Positions 62,275 through 64,000 of a stretch of DNA of 64,000 bases are shown one piece after another. The notes beneath the pieces are model-generated. The model searched no databases and was not told where the DNA came from. It saw only the letters and a program-made list of their open reading frames with translations. The stretch lies in the NCBI RefSeq assembly GCF_001274535.1, contig NZ_CP012410.1, positions 1,151,126 through 1,215,125 on the forward strand. Reading direction: 5' to 3'. This stretch comes from Leptotrichia sp. oral taxon 212. Lineage in GTDB: Bacteria; Fusobacteriota; Fusobacteriia; Fusobacteriales; Leptotrichiaceae. Numbering within the stretch: position 1 is the stretch's first letter; each line of letters opens with the position of its first letter. Position numbers and translations under genes: made by a program.

Positions 62275-64000
62275 ATGTCAAATCAAAAAAACAAACGTAA
62301 TTTTTCTATAATTGCCCATATAGATCATGGAAAATCTACTATTGCAGATAGACTACTGGAAGTAACAGGGACTGTCACACAGAGGGAAATGATGGATCAG
62401 TTACTGGACAGCATGGATCTTGAAAGAGAAAAAGGGATTACAATTAAGGCTCAGGCAGTAACCCTTAACTATAATGCCAGAAATGGTGAGACATATGAAT
62501 TAAATCTTATAGATACTCCAGGACACGTGGATTTTATTTATGAAGTATCAAGATCCCTTGCGGCATGTGATGGAGCACTTTTAGTTGTGGATGCGGCTCA
62601 GGGAATTGAGGCACAGACGTTGGCAAATGTATATCTTGCTCTTGAAAATGATCTTGAAATACTGCCTGTCATAAATAAAATTGACTTGCCGTCAGCAGAT
62701 CCTGATAGAGTAAAACTGGAGATTGAAGATATTATCGGACTGCCATCAGATAATGCAGTACTCGTATCCGGAAAGACAGGACTTGGTATTGAAAATCTTC
62801 TGGAAGCTATAGTTGAATATATTCCTGAACCCGAAGGTGAAACAGATGCTCCTCTAAAAGCTCTGATATTTGATTCACACTATGATGATTTCAGGGGAGT
62901 AATCACTTATATACGAATAATGGATGGAAAACTGGCTAAAGGTGACAGAATAAAAATCATGTCTACAGACAAGGAATTTGATGTACTTGAAGTTGGAGTA
63001 TTCTCACCTAAGATGAAGGAAGTAAAGGAACTGACAGTAGGGTCGGTGGGATATATCATTACTGGAATTAAGTCAATAAAAGATACACAGGTTGGAGATA
63101 CTATTACCCACGTAAAAAATCCTACAAATACACCACTTGCCGGATACAGACCTGCATTAAGCATGGTATTTGCAGGAGTTTATCCAATATCTACTGATGA
63201 TTATGAAGATTTAAGGGAAGCCTTGGAAAAATTGCAGCTAAATGACGCTTCACTGTCTTATGTGCCTGAAACATCACTTGCCTTGGGATTTGGATTCAGA
63301 TGTGGGTTCTTAGGACTGCTTCATATGGAAATAATAGTTGAAAGACTGAGAAGGGAATTTAACATTGACTTAATATCGACAGCACCTTCGGTTAAATATC
63401 ATGTCACTCCTGAAGTTGGAGAAATGATAGTTATAGACAATCCTGCCGAATTTCCTGCAGGTAAGAAATATATAGAGGAACCTTATGTAAAAGGAACTGT
63501 CATAGTTCCAAAAGATTATGTAGGAAATGTCATGGAACTTTGTCAGGAAAAGAGGGGAACATTCCTTAATATGAGCTATCTCGATGATACACGTGCAATG
63601 ATAAGCTATGATTTGCCATTAGCTGAAATTGTAATTGACTTCTATGATAAGCTGAAATCAAGAACAAAAGGATATGCTTCATTTGAATATGAAATGATAG
63701 GATACAAAGAATCTGACCTTGTTAAGGTAGATATTCTCGTAAGTGGAAATCCTGTAGATGCATTTTCATTTATAGCACATAAGGATAATGCCTACTACAG
63801 AGGACGTTCAATCGTTGAAAAGCTTAAAGAAGTCATTCCAAGACAGCAGTTTGAAATACCTTTACAGGCGGCACTTGGAACTAAGATAATAGCTAGGGAA
63901 ACGATAAAAGCACTTAGAAAAAATGTACTTGCAAAATGTTATGGTGGGGATATAACACGTAAGAAGAAGCTGCTTGAAAAGCAGAAAGAGGGGAAAAAAC
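62275..64000 (+). CDS. lepA: Elongation factor 4 (LepA), cut by window edge
   Basis: LepA is a ribosome-bound GTPase that back-translocates or remodels stalled ribosomes. The frame starts at the ATG at 62275, with AGGAA upstream, and is still open at 64000 after 575 codons of the usual 600 or so. The G-domain motifs are clear: AHIDHGKST (P-loop), DTPGHVDF and NKIDL. Later LepA-specific segments include [14 protein letters not shown], the VKYHVT region and [16 protein letters not shown]. The missing part is only the C-terminal tail. Confidence 0.96.
   Translation, partial: MSNQKNKRNFSIIAHIDHGKSTIADRLLEVTGTVTQREMMDQLLDSMDLEREKGITIKAQAVTLNYNARNGETYELNLIDTPGHVDFIYEVSRSLAACDGALLVVDAAQGIEAQTLANVYLALENDLEILPVINKIDLPSADPDRVKLEIEDIIGLPSDNAVLVSGKTGLGIENLLEAIVEYIPEPEGETDAPLKALIFDSHYDDFRGVITYIRIMDGKLAKGDRIKIMSTDKEFDVLEVGVFSPKMKEVKELTVGSVGYIITGIKSIKDTQVGDTITHVKNPTNTPLAGYRPALSMVFAGVYPISTDDYEDLREALEKLQLNDASLSYVPETSLALGFGFRCGFLGLLHMEIIVERLRREFNIDLISTAPSVKYHVTPEVGEMIVIDNPAEFPAGKKYIEEPYVKGTVIVPKDYVGNVMELCQEKRGTFLNMSYLDDTRAMISYDLPLAEIVIDFYDKLKSRTKGYASFEYEMIGYKESDLVKVDILVSGNPVDAFSFIAHKDNAYYRGRSIVEKLKEVIPRQQFEIPLQAALGTKIIARETIKALRKNVLAKCYGGDITRKKKLLEKQKEGKK

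Noticed and set aside
1-64000. CRISPR arrays, tRNA or rRNA genes, prophage or defence genes
   Set aside because: No regularly spaced repeats, no tRNA-like cloverleaf with a conserved T-loop and no recognisable phage or defence proteins were seen on reading both strands; dgt alone is not enough to call a defence locus.

Overview
The window is very AT-rich DNA from a diderm anaerobe and most likely belongs to Leptotrichia (Fusobacteriota) or a close relative. The main reasons are two giant type V autotransporters with the N-terminal module I associate with Leptotrichia, a FadL/OmpP1 porin, an OmpA-like protein and a GH32 sucrose hydrolase, all with low-GC codon use. I saw no rRNA, tRNA or CRISPR array. 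This taxonomic call is inference from content; no search was run.

Layout. 1-1.3 kb: end of a metal ABC transporter operon. 1.6-20.7 kb: an envelope block with an OmpA-like protein, HtpX, two tandem autotransporters of about 2,380 residues separated by an IS3-family element, and a second M48 protease that is a lipoprotein. 20.7-31.7 kb: housekeeping genes (dusA, pnp, pgsA, yggT, dgt, glgP, a DUF1858 protein) plus two unrecognised genes. 32-41.3 kb: FadL porin, B3/4 protein, GH32, rsmB, a CCA-transferase fused to a Nudix domain, and a cysteine desulfurase-YedE-DUF3343 set suggesting selenium or sulfur handling. 41.3-47.5 kb: palindromic repeats, sppA, a small secreted protein, pepD, an oxidoreductase and a SemiSWEET. 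47.7-57.1 kb: tcdA, membrane and TPR proteins, an amidase, an aminotransferase and a frameshifted queH. 57.5-61.5 kb: a run of six small secreted proteins of unknown function, including paralogues. 61.6-64 kb: mscL and the start of lepA, which runs off the end.

The most interesting non-coding signal is a family of roughly 165-bp quasi-palindromic, MITE-like repeats (three copies). Two copies sit in the loop of a Rho-independent terminator, with the arms kept on either side. The IS3 element also sits in the loop of a terminator (that of the first autotransporter). Three independent insertions into terminator loops in 64 kb suggests a target preference. A second theme is three reading frames (near 48.5, 56.5 and 57.5 kb) that each need one extra base, all next to A-tracts. 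This could be homopolymer under-calling, phase variation or transcriptional slippage.

Gene starts were moved from the longest open frame to the codon best supported by a Shine-Dalgarno site or by comparison between paralogues. Several genes, including both autotransporters, use TTG or GTG.
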